Assembly (NCBI GenBank): GCA_934045905.1
Contig: OW203766.1
Coordinates: 18,842,309 to 18,906,308, forward strand
Length of the DNA stretch: 64,000 nucleotides
Reading direction: 5' to 3'
Source: Leuctra nigra
Lineage: Eukaryota; Arthropoda; Insecta; Plecoptera; Leuctridae
Shown here: one piece after another, positions 42,010 to 54,130 of the stretch
Numbering within the stretch: position 1 is the stretch's first letter
Layout: each line of letters begins with the position of its first letter
Program-made: the position numbers and the translations under genes
Notes under the pieces: generated by a model
What the model was told of the DNA's origin: nothing
The model's database searches: none
The model's input: only the letters and a program-made list of their open reading frames with translations

Positions 42010-42680
42010 GCTCTGTAATATAATTACTATAGTTTATTTTACTAGGTGATGTGGTGCAAATTTTCTAAGTCAATGAAGTAAAAATTCTGTAGTTTATATA
42101 CCTTACTACTACAAATACTGTAGTAAAAAGTCAATGAAGATACTTCAGAATTTACTAAACTACAATATAAATCGGCTATAGTAAACATACTGTAGATTAC
42201 ACTTTTCTTTACTACAGATGAGATACTATAGATTTTCAATGAAGTATATACTACCTATAGAACTTACTATAGCAAACTTATTCTGTCTGTAGTCAAAGTA
42301 CTCTAGCTACATACTTCGAATTACTACAGTGAAGTACGTTCCCTATAACTTTACTATAGAAAACTGCAGTATATATCGCAAGTAGTAAAAACACTATAGT
42401 ACATACTTAGAATTATTATTATTATTTATTTATCAACAATTACTACAGTAGGTCAAGTATATTTACTCCAGAGTAAAAAACAGTCTATTTCAGCGGTAGT
42501 AAAAATACTGTAGTTTATACTTTAGTTTACCACCGATACTGTAGAATTTACTTCAGTAATCTATGGTATTATGGAGTAAGTTTTTGCATGTACTTCAAGT
42601 ACTATAGCACATACTATAGTTTACTACACGTTATTACATAATACTTTGGAATACCTACCTACTTCAAAATATACTATAGG
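42010..42680. repeat. Degenerate TACTATAGT/ACTACAGTA-rich array
   Basis: Dozens of short motifs such as CTGTAGTTTATAC, TACTATAG and AGTAAAAATACTGTAG are scattered at 15-35-bp intervals. They are partly self-complementary. This region and 41620-42010 separate the two CAAGATCTTG blocks. Confidence 0.65.
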
Positions 42681-42689
42681 AAATTTTCC

Positions 42690-43215
42690 TAAGGGCCTTA
42701 GCAAGATCTTGAAAAAATCTTGGTAAGATCTTGGCAAGATCTTGGCAAGATCTTGGCAAGATCTTGGCAAGATCTTGATTAGGTCTTGTAAAGATCTTGA
42801 TAAAATCTTATTAAGATATTACCAAGATCTTACCAAGATCTTACCAAGATCTTGGTAAGATCTTGGCAAGATCTTGATTAGGTCTTGTCAAGATCTTGAT
42901 AAGATCTTATCAAGATATTACCAAGATCTTGGTAAGATCTTGGCAAGATCTTGGTAAGATCTTAGCAAGATCTTGATTAGGTCTTGTCAAGATCTTGATA
43001 AGATCTTATCAAGATATTACCAAGATCTTGGTAAGATCTTAGCAAGATCTTGTTTAATACAAGATCTTGCAAAGACCTTACCAAGATCTTGTCAAGATCT
43101 TGGTAAATCCAAGATCTTGATAAGATCTTAGCAAGATCTTGGCAAGATCTTGGTTAATACAAGATCTTAGCAAGATCTTGCAAGATCTTGCAAGATCTTG
43201 GCAAGAATTTTCAGC
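42690..43215. repeat. Palindromic CAAGATCTTG minisatellite, right block
   Basis: This has the same decamer logic as 41281-41620 but with higher-order phrases of about 110-120 bp, for example TTGATTAGGTCTTGTCAAGATCTTGATAAGATCTTATCAAGATATTACC, repeated about three times. The block ends at GGCAAGAATTTTCAGCAGGG, which echoes CCCTGCTGAAAAATCTTAG at the left edge (41290) in inverse, so the whole 1.9-kb region has inverted ends. Confidence 0.9.
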
Positions 43216-44394
43216 AGGGTTACCAACAATATCATCGTGAATATACTTTCGATTCAGGATTCAGCAAACAAATTCTGCGCTCGTTTAGAACTCATCTTTT
43301 CGCACCACTGTCTAAATGTATTCTGTTACTAGCGTGATTTTCTATTTCAAGATGAGGAGACTAGAGTTGTGGTTGGGGTAGAATTGTTTAGACAGACACG
43401 TATTAAATTAATTCGCGGAACCTTCCTGTCTCGTCTGAAATATAAATAGATCAAACACTATAGAAATCACCGCCGGCAATGGGGTTGTTCACTGCCATTT
43501 GCTCTCACTCGCAGCGCTAGCAGCAATGGAGATATCTCTCTCTGATTGGTTGGTATCTGAATCCAAGATCTATGAATCAAACTCCCGCCAAGATTTAAAA
43601 ACCTTCCATTCCGCTAGATGCATTTTGATTGGCTCTCTCCCGGACGATTAGAACAGCAGCGCCATCTACAATAGTTTTGCGTGAACAACCCCATTGTTGA
43701 GCTACCATCATTGGATCGAGCCCAGGGGACGACTATCGGGATTACAATCGCGATTTAGTACTCTCACTGGCGCTTATACATTGTGTTGCGCCAGAAAATA
43801 ATGAGTCAGACAGTCATCATGAGCATGGACAGATAGTGCAAAATTTGCTATTTTGGTTCATGGACATTCACTTTAATCGGTTTTGGTACAATTTTGGTGG
43901 ATTTTAGGAAATCAAAATCCGATAATATTTTTTTTCTAATGAATATTAAAGTTTTGTGAATGCCATGCCATTGTAAAACATTCTCTATTGGTTTCATATT
44001 GTTTACACATCCTAATTTTACAATTTCTTACAATTGGTGCACTGATGTGTCCCCGCCCTTCGACAAATCAGGATTCAACACAGGGCACATTGTCGTGTTA
44101 ATCTTCATTCCTACCCACCCACCCACTCTCTAACCTATTTTACTTTTAGGAACCACACCTTGTCATTGACAAAAATAAAATACTACGTTTGTAGGTGTAG
44201 GTTGGAAATAGGATTGTTTTATGAATAGGAAAAATGTGGCCGATCGTACATGGTATTAAGTCTAGGCAGAGAAATTTGCCGGGAATGGACAGTATAATAA
44301 GGACATTGCCACGGAACAAGGGTAGGTAGTGATTTTATTTATAAAACGCGTTCACCGTTGCATTGTTCTGCAACCGTGTGATGGGAGGGGATGA
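43216..44394. other. Non-coding stretch
   Basis: No supported gene. Confidence 0.4.
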
Positions 44395-44480
44395 AGAGGA
44401 TTTGCAAGGAATAGAGCATTAGGTTGAAAGGTGGGAGGGAGGCGGTCGTGGCCTATTGATGGGGACTGTGAGCCATAGTC
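44395..44480 (-). mobile_element. SINE-family fragment
   Basis: GAAAGGTGGGAGGGAGGCGGTCGTGGCC is the same block as in the 4290-4470 and 36245-36405 copies. A poly(G) tract (about 44571-44587) follows downstream. Confidence 0.45.
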
Positions 44481-44939
44481 TTTCTCAGTAGTCGAATTGG
44501 AAGTCGGTCCATGGAGGGATGGTGTATTGTTTAAAAAAAATATTTGCTCCGAGATATTTTGACGGGGCTGGGGGGGGGGGGGGGGGGCAACGAGCAATTG
44601 GGAGGGCACCCCAGCACCATGAGGGACCGAGGAGCACAGCCTCGGAAAATTATTTAATTTTATAAATGAATTTGGTGCATTTCTATTTCTACGTGTTTTC
44701 ACGCTTATCTCGACAAATAGCGTTTAGAGGCTAAAATTTATAAAAATTCTGTGGGAATGGTATTATTTTTGAAGGAAATGGTGCTGTTTTTTATCTTTCA
44801 TGAGGGGATGGTGAAGTGGACAAATTAGCCATAAGGATGGAAGCTATAGAGGCCACTTTCTTTACTGAAAACTCTTGTCAAGATCTTGGTAATAGAAGAA
44901 TTGACAAGAAGTTGGATCTGACCAAGATTTATCCGAGAT

Positions 44940-45060
44940 GTTTATCCACTCGACTGATTGAAATCATGAGGAAGATTTAGTCAGGAAGGACGTCCACCGG
45001 AATCGAACCCGAGTGTCTTGACCGGGTCCATAGAGTCTCGGGTGACTATTGTCTTGGAAT
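44940..45060 (-). mobile_element. SINE-family fragment
   Basis: CTCGACTGATTGAAATCATGAGG, TTTAGTCAGGAAGGACGTCC and CCGGAATCGAACCCGAGTG match the family head. The GAATCGAACC box is at 45000-45009. Confidence 0.55.
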
Positions 45061-45360
45061 GCAGTGTACTTCGTCTGGATGCACCCAGGTCGATGCAGAC
45101 TGCACGTGCTGGGGGGGGGGGCAAACTATTGATCTTGCTCGTGCAACGTGCGCTAGGAAGCGACTTGGACGCCCTCCACCTGGGTCACGCGGCGTCGCTG
45201 CTGACGTCGCTTGGCGTCCCGACGTGCGGTATAAATAATGGTGATTCTCTCACCTAGCTCGGGTCAGGTTCAGGAGGGGGGGGGGGGGGGGGGGTCTATT
45301 ATTGAGTTTGCCAACCACTGGCCGAGGCAAGCGAAAGTAAAATAGTAAGAAGTAGTGCTT
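45061..45360. other. CpG-rich patch with two poly(G) runs
   Basis: The 45130-45240 segment is GC-rich (CGTGCAACGTGCGC, GTCACGCGGCGTCGCTGCTGACGTCGC) and open in more than one frame on the plus strand. It might be an exon fragment, but I recognise no domain and no splice pair. Poly(G) runs lie at about 45111-45120 and 45275-45293. Confidence 0.3.
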
Positions 45361-45990
45361 CTCATATATTTTCCTATAATCAAATTATTTCGACTTCAAA
45401 TTCTTCTATTTGTTTATAAATCGTAGCAAACCTAGATTTTGTATCTAGTTACTTGTCGTGACTTATAGCATTAGACAGCGTATTATTTGACAATCAACTT
45501 GCGAATTAGTATAACGCCATGTCGAGAAAATAATTGCCATGTATGTCCTATATTTGATTGATTTTTGGCAAATAAAGTCCCCTCACAGGCAGCACTTTCA
45601 CTGATTATTTCGTCACCTTGGCTTATATTTTCATTTCCTATAAATTAATCAAATGATTTCGACGTCAAATTCTTATATTTTTGTTTAAAATAGACGATAA
45701 TTCGTAGCAAACGTAGATTCTTTAGAGGATGCAACAGAGTACATACCACCATAACACTAAGTAGGACTTTAAGATCAAGAGATATAACTAAATTATGACA
45801 GCAAATGTATCTTGAAACTTGTCGTATAATAACTAGCACTAGACGGCGTATTATTTAACAATCAACCTGCGAATTAGTATGACGTCAATGTCGAGAAAAT
45901 AATTGCCCGTGTCCTATATTTGATTGATTTTTGGCAAATAAAGTCCCCTCACGGTAGCACTTTCACTGATTATTTCGTCACCTTGGCTTC
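45361..45990. repeat. Tandem duplication, ~264 and ~365 bp units
   Basis: The unit at 45361-45624 (TATATTTTCCTATAATCAAATTATTTCGAC...CAATCAACTTGCGAATTAG...TTGATTTTTGGCAAATAAAGTCCCCTCAC...TCGTCACCTTGGCTT) repeats at 45625-45990. The second copy has about 100 bp of extra sequence in the middle. No frame is conserved. Confidence 0.85.
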
Positions 45991-45999
45991 TGCAACACA

Positions 46000-48980
46000 A
46001 ATGAATTTGGCAGCAAAGAGAGTATAGACTCTAAATCAATAAAAAGTCTGTTATACTTTGGAGGCTAACAAATAAAATATTGATTGTCTATTTTACTTCA
46101 ATTTGGACACCGACGCGTGAATGGCGACGCCGATTTCCCAAGGTCATTCACAGCGTCGATATTCGGTCAATGTCAAGTGAAATACCTAAAAGTCGAATCC
46201 ACCTGATTTTAAATTCACGGTCGTCAAGATTTGAGAACAGTTGCGGTTGTGCACCGGTGCCGACTTTAGCTATCTTGCCCTATACGGTGATAGCACTGCA
46301 TTGCATTATATAATAATGATTGAAGATTGCATTTCGATTGCTTTATCACATGCACGAGCGTATCTGAAGGAAATGCATTTCGTTATCACGATTGGAAGTT
46401 GCTTGTTACATTATGCAGTCATGAATTTATTGCCTCGTGGCATGAAATATGCAGCTTCATTTGGTGCATAGAAGCGTCTCTTTTCACCGTTTTTGGTTTT
46501 CACCTTCTATTTTTTTTCCTTGTTTCGCTATAAGCTGAAATTTGGCAATGTAACATGTATATATTTTTATACGAATTCGTCGTTTTTAGTTTCTGTTGGT
46601 CAACCATTATAGGTTGAGAAACAAAAATAGTCATAATATACATTTTGGCAAACAAAAAGTTATACGCACATCTAGTGCGTATAACTTACACTTTATACGC
46701 ATATACGCCTTCAATACGCACATCTCTAGTGCGTATAACTTACACTTTATACGCACATTCGCCTTCGACGCACATCTTGTGCGTTGCGTATAGCCAAGAA
46801 AAAGTGTTTCCACTAATCGATGAGGAGTTGGTTCATAAAGATGTCATTTTGACCTTAGGAACATTGGGAAACCTAGTTCTATTCTGGCAGACTATTTTGT
46901 GCTTTTCCATGATTGCAAGCGCTGGAGGGTTGCCAACCTAATGCGAAAGATTTCCTCCCTCCTGAATCTGGGTGTAAGGGTTAAAGCGGGTGTCCACTAA
47001 TAGGTCACGTATGCGCTTTGTGTTATCAGCTGCAATTGTCCTCCCCCACGAGATCGAAAAATGTCCATTAGGTAATTAAGATTCCCTGGAGGGATGTTTT
47101 CAGCCCACAGCCCTGCATTCTGATGATAACGGAGAATGTGAAATCGATCGTTATCTGAAGCGTAATCCCTCCATTACTTCGCACGGTAGCGTTGAAGTCG
47201 CTAGCCAATCAGGAGCTGATATTTTATCGTTTGCCCCTCCCATCGAGAGAAACTCGGCTCGGGATTGGCCAGGACAGACCTGGACACGCGCGCGGGAAAT
47301 TCAAATCGCAACATAATATTTATGTGTTTTATGCGAGATGGCTGAGATTCTAATGCTGCTGGGAAGAATTCAAAGTTGTGAATATTATAATAATTTATAT
47401 TATAATATTTTGGTTTCGAGCCCATGTGAATAGGCATAGATATAATGAATAATTGGCTTTGGAGTTTCCATAATATCTTTGGTAGGTACGGGTGGAGCGC
47501 CCCACGCTCAAACCAGTAGACAGCCCATTTCCCGCGCACTTTGCCGATTTGTATAAATGCTGGAAATATTTTCAATTCAATTTGAGCTTTCCTCGTCTCT
47601 CTCCACGATTTCTTAAGTTAATTCTATTCACGTTCCATTATAGGATAGAAATTATATTATTTCCTTGTTTGTTTCCTTCTTTACCTACAGGCAGTCTTTC
47701 TTCATCTACTTTTTAATCTCATTTATGGGAATGATGAAATAAAACGGGAATGTAATATCATTCACATTCTTTGTGTCGTCTTGACGCCCAAATATACTAA
47801 AACGTAACAATCCGAAAAAATGTTAGAGACGCTTATTTTATTTTATAATGCTTCAAGGAAATTCTCCTCTCTGCTATTGTGGATAGTATTGGCATTTGAC
47901 AGCTGATATTTCTCTTGTCGCTTGAGAAATGTAGTCGGCTTCCGAATTTCATTTCGTAATTTGTCAAAGTTTATCAGCTGATCGCCTGCGAGGGAAGTGC
48001 GACATCATGAGTAGGAAGGCTATTGCTGTAAAAGGTCAAGTACATTCATCATCGTTCTCACAACGCCGAGGGTAAATAGCTCTCGTCTCTCTTCATCAGC
48101 ACACTGCAATATATCATGTCATATTTCATATCGCCCTTCAGAGATATTCAGGAATTGTCCTTATGGAGGGGGTTGGAATTTCTAAAAATATGAAAAATGC
48201 CCACAAAAACTGAAGAGGTCGACGATGTTATTCGAAAAAGGGTTCTCCAGTGATTCGACTTGACTACAAATTTAAAATAGTTTTTGATCCAACTACTGTA
48301 CCCAAAGTTAATACCACCCGCGTGACCTTTTTACCCTACAAAAGTTCAATTTCAACAAATTTGGAATGTGGTCTTCGTTTGGATAGGAGAAGACAATGCC
48401 ATAGCGTATGTTTAACTTTTGTATATATTTTTATTGCAATCATTCTTTACATCATGGATTTTTCATCGATGAAATCCTCATTTTCATATGACCATAAGAT
48501 TTTGAAACATTTCGCCTATTCACAATGAGACCACTTGCAATCCAAGTCTAATAAGATAATTGAAAAAATAATATCCGGCGTAAATGCTTGAGGTACACGT
48601 GAGTTGTAGAATCACTTTTATATTTATGAAAGTATCGTATTTTATATTTACAGCCACGTAGTATCACTGGATATGCAGTGCTCATTAAAATTGGGTTTGA
48701 TATCCCTTCAGTTCGGAACTGTCAAGAACATCACTCACAAGTAGAGTTATTTATAAGCTTCCAGGTGCGAGGTTTTGACACCATGTCTCATTATTATTTC
48801 ATATTACGAGGAGAGGCGGATGCATGTTAATATATTAATATTCCCTAGTCACTTGCTCCCCTCCGTTCCAACAAGCCAGACACTGTGGCGCCTCTCTGCA
48901 ATTATCCCGTAGCGCCACCACCTCTCCCCTGACACGACAATAGTCCGCGTGCGCCTTCTCTATCAATAATAACTGTCCTC
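46000..48980. other. Non-coding stretch
   Basis: No supported gene. A 60-bp phrase (CTAGTGCGTATAACTTACACTTTATACGCA) repeats twice at 46672-46790. The patches at 47470-47560 and 48880-48960 are slightly GC-richer but give no exon. Confidence 0.45.
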
Positions 48981-49014
48981 TATTAGGAGTGGCTGTTCTC
49001 TAGCACCACCAACT

Positions 49015-49386
49015 GGACTCTAACGCCCCCAACGGTCCTCTAGCGCCAACTGTCCTCTAGCGCCCCCCAACTGTCCTCTAGCGCCACCAACTACCCTCTA
49101 GCGCCACCAAGGAGGTTGAGCGCCACTGACTGTCCTCTAGCGCCCCCCAACTGTCCTCTAGCGCCACCAACTGTCCTCTAGCGCCCCCCAACTGTCCTCT
49201 AGCGCCACCAACTGTCCTCTAGCGCCACCAACTGTCCTCTAGCGCCACCAACTGTCCTCTAGCGCCACTAACTGTCCTCTAGTGCCACTAACTGTCCTCT
49301 AGCGCCACCAACTGTCCTGTAGCGCTACCAACTGTCCTCTAGCGCCACCAACTGTCCTCTAGCGCCACCAACTGCCCTCTAGCGAG
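49015..49386. repeat. 20-bp minisatellite, CTCTAGCGCCACCAACTGTC
   Basis: About 18 near-identical 20-bp units, with CCACCAAC and CCCCCCAAC variants. A single insertion (GGAGGTTGAGCGCC, near 49110) is echoed at the right edge (GAGGTTGAGC, 49384). No coding role is apparent. Confidence 0.92.
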
Positions 49387-52360
49387 GTTGAGCACGCTGA
49401 ATGTGGAAGTTAATGTGAATGCAGACTGGACGCTGATTGAAGAAGATTTATGGTCCGTTAGTGTCTCATCACTCATGTTGAGCGGTCGCAGCCAATTGAT
49501 GAGACTACTTTGTGAAATACGTGTATTAATCAGTGACATCTGCCGATGGAAGTGTTGCAATTTGTCACGCGATGATGCACATGGCTTGATAACCAACCAT
49601 TGGTTGGTTTTCTGATTTATTCGAAGAACTTTGCTTCACTTGAAGGTAACATTGGACTGGTGAGAATATTTCCTAAATAACGTCTGAATCATTCGAAATA
49701 TGAAACATTTGAAAGAATGAATTTTTCGTCGATCTTGGTGAAATACCGTTAGTACCAAGTTAAAAATCAATTTTTGTGCCCTAACTCGACCTGATTTTTT
49801 AAACTTTTTAGTCGAGTTTGAGCCCAAATATTATATTTATAATAAGTTGGTGTGAATGGTTAAAAAGTTATAAGTGACGATATTTAGGAAAATTATCTTC
49901 AATGTTTACATTCGAGCGCTGCCAACTTTTAGGTACACTCCAACAAATGATAAACGGTACCTGGAAAGAAAATGATTGTGTGATAAAGTTTTGATGGCAT
50001 CATCCGAGGCCATCGATATACCATCATCCCATGAGGTCTGTGCTAAGCTAATGCATTATAACTCCTGATTTCATTGATAATAACAAGGATTGATTGTCAA
50101 GGAACCTGACCAGTGGCCAATCCGTTTTGTGCAAAGTAACGTTTTTAATTGGTTTGAGTGTGCAAATGAACATATCTTCTTATTTGATATCAAGGAATGG
50201 TTCTCATTTTCAATAGCCTCATACTTCTTGAAGAATTGTTTGTCGTATCCGTTCGTAGCTATATCATACATTTCATTCAAATTCTTCGATTTGATTCAGT
50301 ATGTTTACTTTAGCAATTCTATATCAACTTCTACATTTACTGAAACTTAAAATTATGCTGCTTCGCCAAGGTCTACCAGCAGACTTCTTGCCGAAGATTC
50401 TCCTGCCCAACTTCAATTTGATGCACACCAAATGCGGGCCCCGCACAGCAAGGTCGTACATTATATTTGTCAACAAACATGACATTAGTCAAATCATGTT
50501 AAATTTCAAGGAAATCTCCATGCATTGCTCAATACTCACAGGTGACAATGCCACAAACGGAAGTTTTATTCTAGTGTTGTCTGAATGCTCTCTGCTATGA
50601 CATCACGCCATAATGTCATCCTCGGCTGACATTTGTTATCTAACTCCGTGCGAGGTGCATGCTGTAGTAATTCGATTATTTGAAGAAGATAAAAATGCAA
50701 TTATAGAAACATTTGCCGCGTATTCTTATCTGTGTCTTTTTATTGGCTATGACAATATTGTTTGGAGCTTACATTGCGTATAAAAATTATGGTTCTGGAG
50801 CCGGAGCGAAAGAGCTTTCAAAATAACTTATAGAATAGGAATCTGGTGGGTAGTTTTGTTTTATGCCTGCTCGCTTCAAGCTCCCAGATTCCTTGTAAAT
50901 TAGAAATGATTGTTCAGTATACAATTATTTTATTGTCAGTGTCTCAGTCAAGTGAGTTCAATATGCTTAGTTAGTGTGTGTTTATTTGTTACACCTTGCG
51001 GGAGAAATCGTTCTATTCAGTCTGTTTTTATATACAAGACCTCTAGACATACTCGTCATCAATACAGTACACTAATTTCTAGAACCTTTGATTATTGTTC
51101 GTGCTCGGCAACAATTGACATCGCTTTCTATTGTTGTCGTTGGTTGAAGTGTAAAAGATTAAACTCCAATCGTCTTGTGTTGGGTGACAATGACAAAATA
51201 ATTGTTCTCAAACATCTCCCGTTTCAAGTTTGAATTCATTCTTCTTCTTCTGTTTAAGAAAGAGAATACAAGATGCCCACTTGTCTTCTTGTTTTCAACA
51301 ATGTCACTACACATTTCTGGCAACATAAGGATACATAAAATATTCACACTGTTTTTCCACTTTCTCATATTTTACAAAGAGTGTTGAGTGTCAACCATAC
51401 ATTTTCACCCCCTTCTGGAAAATTCTCATCCATTTGTCACTGTCTTCTACTCTCCACCCACCCACCCACACCAAAACAAGAATAACAAAACAACATTTTC
51501 GTTATCATCAATCGCAGTCTCTATTTGAAGAAATTATTGTTCTATCTGACATTAATCATTCTGTTGTAACCGAACATGAAGTGAGTCACGCAAGTTCACT
51601 ATACATCATCCTCATTATCTCATATTCATTCTGAGCTCTCAACATATCGGATTACAATTACCGTGTCACTTACATGTTAATGAACATCGGGTCATGTTGA
51701 CACGATATTCTCTAGTCTTATCGATGTTCATTATCATTTCATTATCACGTGACTGGAAGACACCGCACAAGTATCAGGTTACTCTGTCTACTTCAGGTGG
51801 CTCTGAAGAGGCAGGTATCAGGTTCCTCTGCAATATCAGCGATTTTAGTTCAAGCTTCCCAAGGCACAAGCACAAATAACGACGATAATACCGCTGCTTT
51901 TGCTGCTGTCTAGATGGGGAGCAAACTTATTGGGGATGCAAATAAAATGTACCAGTTGTATTATCGCTGGTAATATTCATGAACATTTACTATCAGCGGG
52001 AGCTGCAAAATAATTCATGGAAATTAATTTCAAGGCTGATGGAACATATTGGTTCTGTTTCGTGATGAAATTGAAATGCAGTGATTGTTCAATTGAGCTC
52101 CCTCCAGAGATTTCCCCCAAAAAATTAGTGTCTACTAAATATGCTATAGGAAACAATGGGAGTATAACTAGCTATCTATACATTATTTCGTAATGAACCA
52201 TAGCTTCTTTTTCTGAGGGCAAATGCCGAGCTGTTTCTTTCGTCAAACCAATAGTTTGAATCACAACTCGAAACACAGTAACAGGGCAATAAGTGAATCA
52301 ACTCTTGATTCAAAAAAATGTTTTCCGTAATTCTGTCTTTATTTAAATTTGTTTCTTGTG
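49387..52360. other. Non-coding stretch
   Basis: No supported gene; several short frames only. Confidence 0.4.
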
Positions 52361-52364
52361 CCAC

Positions 52365-52545
52365 GTGGTGTCTGCAGTGTTGTGACGTGTCTGTCGTGTT
52401 CCAGAGTCGTGTCTGCAGTGTTGTGACGTGTCTGTCTTGTGCCACGTCGTGTCTGCAGTGTTGTGACGTGTCTGTCTTGTGCCACGTCGTGTCTGCAGTG
52501 TTGTGACGTGTCTGTCGTGTTCCAGAATCGTGTCTGGGACGTTGC
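52365..52545 (+). repeat. 40-bp minisatellite upstream of a candidate exon
   Basis: About 4.5 units of GTGTCTGCAGTGTTGTGACG followed by TGTCTGTCTTGTGCCACGTC, with two variants of the second half (TTGTGCCACGTC and CGTGTTCCAGAGTC). The array ends seven bases before a CpG-rich region with a start codon. Confidence 0.9.
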
Positions 52546-52551
52546 GACGCC

Positions 52552-52683
52552 ATGAAGTGCTCGTGCGTCGACGCCTCCTCGACGACGTCCTACGAGCGTC
52601 TGCCGAGCGTCCCGACGCTGCTGGAGCTCAGCTCGCTGTGCAGTCGGGACTCTGAGGAGAAGGATCTCTCCAACGAGAAGGAG
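52552..52683 (+). CDS. Candidate first coding exon (44 codons), GC donor
   Basis: The frame starts MKCSCVDASSTTSYERLPS and is GC- and CpG-rich, unlike the flanks. It uses S, E and L codons ending in C or G. After ...SNEKE the DNA reads GAG|GCAAGT, the ideal context for a GC-AG intron donor. Beyond it the sequence soon becomes AT-rich and the open frame looks non-coding, which supports an exon end here. I recognise no family, and no partner exon was found. A stop lies upstream in frame inside the minisatellite, so the ATG is the likely start. Confidence 0.45.
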
Positions 52684-53200
52684 GCAAGTGGAGGCGCAGG
52701 GATCAGTTTGAATATTTTGTACACCACATTCACTCGACGAGATTTCTACCTTGAGCGACGGGGATAAACCTCTCCCCTGTACCCCGCCAATCTTATTTAA
52801 ACAAAATCTTCAACTGAAATTAAAATAAATCATTCAGTTCACATTTCTTCTAGAGTTTGTACCTGGAACATTATTACGTTTTTTTGTTTTTTTTACAAGT
52901 TATAGTTTTGTTTGTTACACAATGCAAATTCCATGTCGGCAGTATATTTGTACGTTTTTATGCTAAATCATTCTTTAATTTTGCAATGTCTTTCTCACAG
53001 AATGTACTAATTGCTTTGAGTAACATCACTAATTGTTCCTAGAACATGCATTAACGTTAGCGCAGCTAAAAAGCGTGTGTAAATGCACCGCACGTGCAAC
53101 AGTAAGTGCATTGCTCGCAAAGACGAAAGTAAAATGTGTTTAGATTGTTCCTCGTTAAATTAGTAAAATAAGCGAATTCCAAACACCGTTCAGGTCTTAT
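52684..53200. other. Non-coding stretch, probable intron
   Basis: AT-rich; no second exon was recognised. Confidence 0.4.
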
Positions 53201-53398
53201 GCTGGCTTTCCATGCTCCGTCATCTTCCGTCAACGTCCGTCACCGTCCGACGAAATCGACCACGTGACCCGTCTCGACCAATCAGAGCCATCCCCAAAAA
53301 TCTCGGACGACGAGGGATTGGTCGAGACGGGTCACGTGGTCGTTTTCGTCGGACGGTGACGGACGTTGACGGAAGATGACGGAGCATGGAAAGCCAGC
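53201..53398. mobile_element. 198-bp perfect-arm palindromic MITE
   Basis: GCTGGCTTTCCATGCTCCGTC at the left is exactly inverted at the right end (GACGGAGCATGGAAAGCCAGC). The arms extend about 80 bp each with one or two mismatches, around an approximately 35-bp centre. CGTCACCGTCCG repeats lie inside. Flanks read CTTAT and TTTAC, so a TTA duplication is possible but not certain. Confidence 0.88.
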
Positions 53399-53819
53399 TT
53401 TACGCGATTGTGATATGGAATGTGGTATAATAACGCTTGAGATTTTTTACTGCTATTTTTTATCTGAGCTGTTGACATTTGTGTAATTCGGTGGCGCCTT
53501 CTCGAATTCACTATTTCATTTTTATGAAGCAGCTCTTTTATCAACATTATTTATGAGTTCAATGGAGATGTGGGAGTGGGATTATTTAGAAGCCTCGAGC
53601 AAAGTCTCGTAGCTCTCGGCGTTGTTCCGTCAATGAAATTCCCTCAAGTCGTAGGTTCGAATCTGACATTACGATATTCACTGGAACCACCCACAACCCA
53701 CAGTCGACTTGAATTACTAATTTGTTTTTCCCACGCAAAATTCAATACTCCCACATTTTGTAATTCAGAATTTTGATGATTTTGAAGTAACTATTCCAGT
53801 GTGAAATTGGATTCATAAA

Positions 53820-54130
53820 GTTTGCAAGTTGGCTCAGGCAACAAAGCTCTGACTGCCACTCTGGAGGTCCAGGGTTCGTTTCCCGCAGCCTCTCATCTGA
53901 GGTGTATTCGCGGCTTCCCACAGTCGAGGGATAGATTGGAAGGATTATTACTAATGGGAACGAGCCACTCCCCTCATCCTTCCTCGCCTGTTCTTCATCA
54001 AGATTTTCATCATCATCCTGACGATTTTTTAAAGATTTTTTATCTTGAAGATCAAGATTCCTAATCATTCATTCGCCGCCAATAGTCTAGTTATAGAACA
54101 GTGCGACGTTAAATAACACTAAAATAATAA
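53820..54130 (+). mobile_element. Full-length tRNA-derived SINE, ~300 bp
   Basis: The 5' head has an A-box-like AAGTTGGCTCAGGCAAC and a B-box-like GGTTCGTTTCC (from 53874) about 45 bp apart. The body includes CCTCTCATCTGAGG, CACAGTCGAGGGATAGATTGG and GGGAACGAGCCACTCCC. The 3' tail reads ATAGAACAGTGCGACGTTAAATAAC and ends in an AT-rich stretch. The same tail is at 11479 and, inverted, at 62462. Body blocks recur in the other fragments annotated as this family. Confidence 0.72.

Noticed and set aside
45018..45257. 79-codon plus-strand frame in a CpG-rich patch as an exon
   Set aside because: More than one frame is open, there is a poly(G) run inside, and no splice pair could be defined. It is kept only as a CpG-rich patch.
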